DNA of 64,000 bases from Capra hircus. Its lineage: Eukaryota > Chordata > Mammalia > Artiodactyla > Bovidae. How positions within the stretch are numbered: the stretch's first letter is position 1; every line of letters begins with the position of its first letter. The DNA lies in assembly GCF_001704415.2 (NCBI RefSeq), contig NC_030810.1, positions 101,010,315-101,074,314 of the forward strand, given 5' to 3'. The position numbers and the translations under genes are program-made. This document shows, piece by piece, positions 63,351 to 64,000 of this stretch. Below the pieces are notes generated by a model. The model did not search any database. It was not told the origin of the DNA and saw only the letters and a program-made list of their open reading frames with translations.

Positions 63351-64000
63351 CTTTTTTCTTTATTTAGACAGAAAAGACCAACTCTTTAAAAGTAAAATGC
63401 AATAAATAAATAAGTTAAGCATAGAGAAGTGTCTGAAACTGACTCCCCACTCTCCCCTTACCACTCCCCCCCACCCCATTTCTGTTCCCTAAAACCTCTT
63501 TCTAAAGAAAATGATCAGGTAATAAACCCTTTGAGCCCGCCCCGCACCCCTCCTCCCAAATACCCAGTTACCCCCCAAAGCAAAGGGAGAAATCAAGAGA
63601 GAGAAAAAATCCAAGGGAAATATTGTCTAAACTCCCAGAAAGAGAGATGGCAGCGTCCGGGCTGGGCCGGGCTGGATAACGCACGGGTGGTAGTGGTATT
63701 TACACGGAGGGGACCAGCAGAGACTGTAAACATTTTTAGGGGTTTGGGGGAGGTCTTTTCCTCATGAAAGGAGGAGGGTCTCTGTGGCTGACTGGCGGAG
63801 AGGCAGCCCTCAGGGCTCCCCAACACCCTCCTTAGGGGGGCCCTCAGGGGAGGCAGTGTTTTAGGGCTGGGAGCCCAGGGTTAAGGGTTATCCTACCTCA
63901 AGCTGAGGGTGGCAGGGAGTGTGAGAACCAGCTTCTGAGAAACCCCTAATGTGGGGAAGAGGCTGGGGTGAGGTGGGTGGGGAGCGTGTCGGAGGCCCCC
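63351..64000 (-). other. Candidate 3' UTR of a convergent gene (CELF3 by synteny)
   Basis: The minus strand has AATAAA at 63364-63359 (TTTATT on +) and a second A/T-rich cluster at 63401-63415. Further right the sequence becomes GC- and CpG-richer and repeat-free, like a brain-gene 3' UTR. In human and mouse the gene downstream of SNX27 and transcribed towards it is CELF3. No coding exon of it lies in the window, so this is a positional inference only. Confidence 0.4.

Overview
This 64 kb window is mammalian nuclear DNA, and it comes from a ruminant. The evidence is dense coverage by BovB (RTE) LINEs, Bov-A2/Bov-tA SINEs, CHR-type tRNA SINEs and young cattle-type L1 copies, with no compact prokaryote-like gene packing. 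It carries one protein-coding gene whose coding parts can be read with confidence. This is SNX27 (sorting nexin 27), on the + strand. Exon 1 lies to the left of the window. Exons 2-12 are all present with GT-AG borders and matching phases, and their lengths give human-numbered residues 105-541. The encoded order is the end of the PDZ domain, the PX domain, then the FERM-like module. The stop codon is at 54446-54448, followed by a 3.8 kb 3' UTR with AATAAA at 58269.

Layout: 1-1892 is intron 1. 1893-2124 is exon 2. 2125-23358 is a 21 kb intron 2 made largely of nested LINEs: an L1 split by a mariner and a BovB, an internally inverted BovB, and a long old antisense L1 that received a younger L1, a BovB and two SINEs. 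Exons 3-6 lie at 23359-30384. Intron 6 (30385-36327) holds a BovB interrupted by a 1.6 kb LTR, plus four Bov SINEs. Exon 7 is at 36328-36491. Intron 7 (36492-45703) contains a nearly perfect 200 bp inverted repeat and a processed HMGB2 pseudogene. Exons 8-12 lie at 45704-54448, with a 51 bp x 8 minisatellite in intron 11. 58290-63350 is an intergenic spacer. The last ~650 bp look like the 3' UTR of a convergent minus-strand gene, CELF3 by synteny only.

SNX27 links cargo (PDZ and FERM ligands) to PI3P-positive early endosomes and retromer for return to the plasma membrane, so the exons here encode its lipid-binding and FERM cargo-binding parts. No new gene system was found. The best leads are the minisatellite whose repeat unit carries a splice-acceptor/E-Y/stop cassette next to SNX27 exon 11, the 199/200 identical inverted repeat in intron 7, a 16 bp perfect-stem hairpin in the SNX27 3' UTR, and several insertion histories that can be read from target-site duplications.
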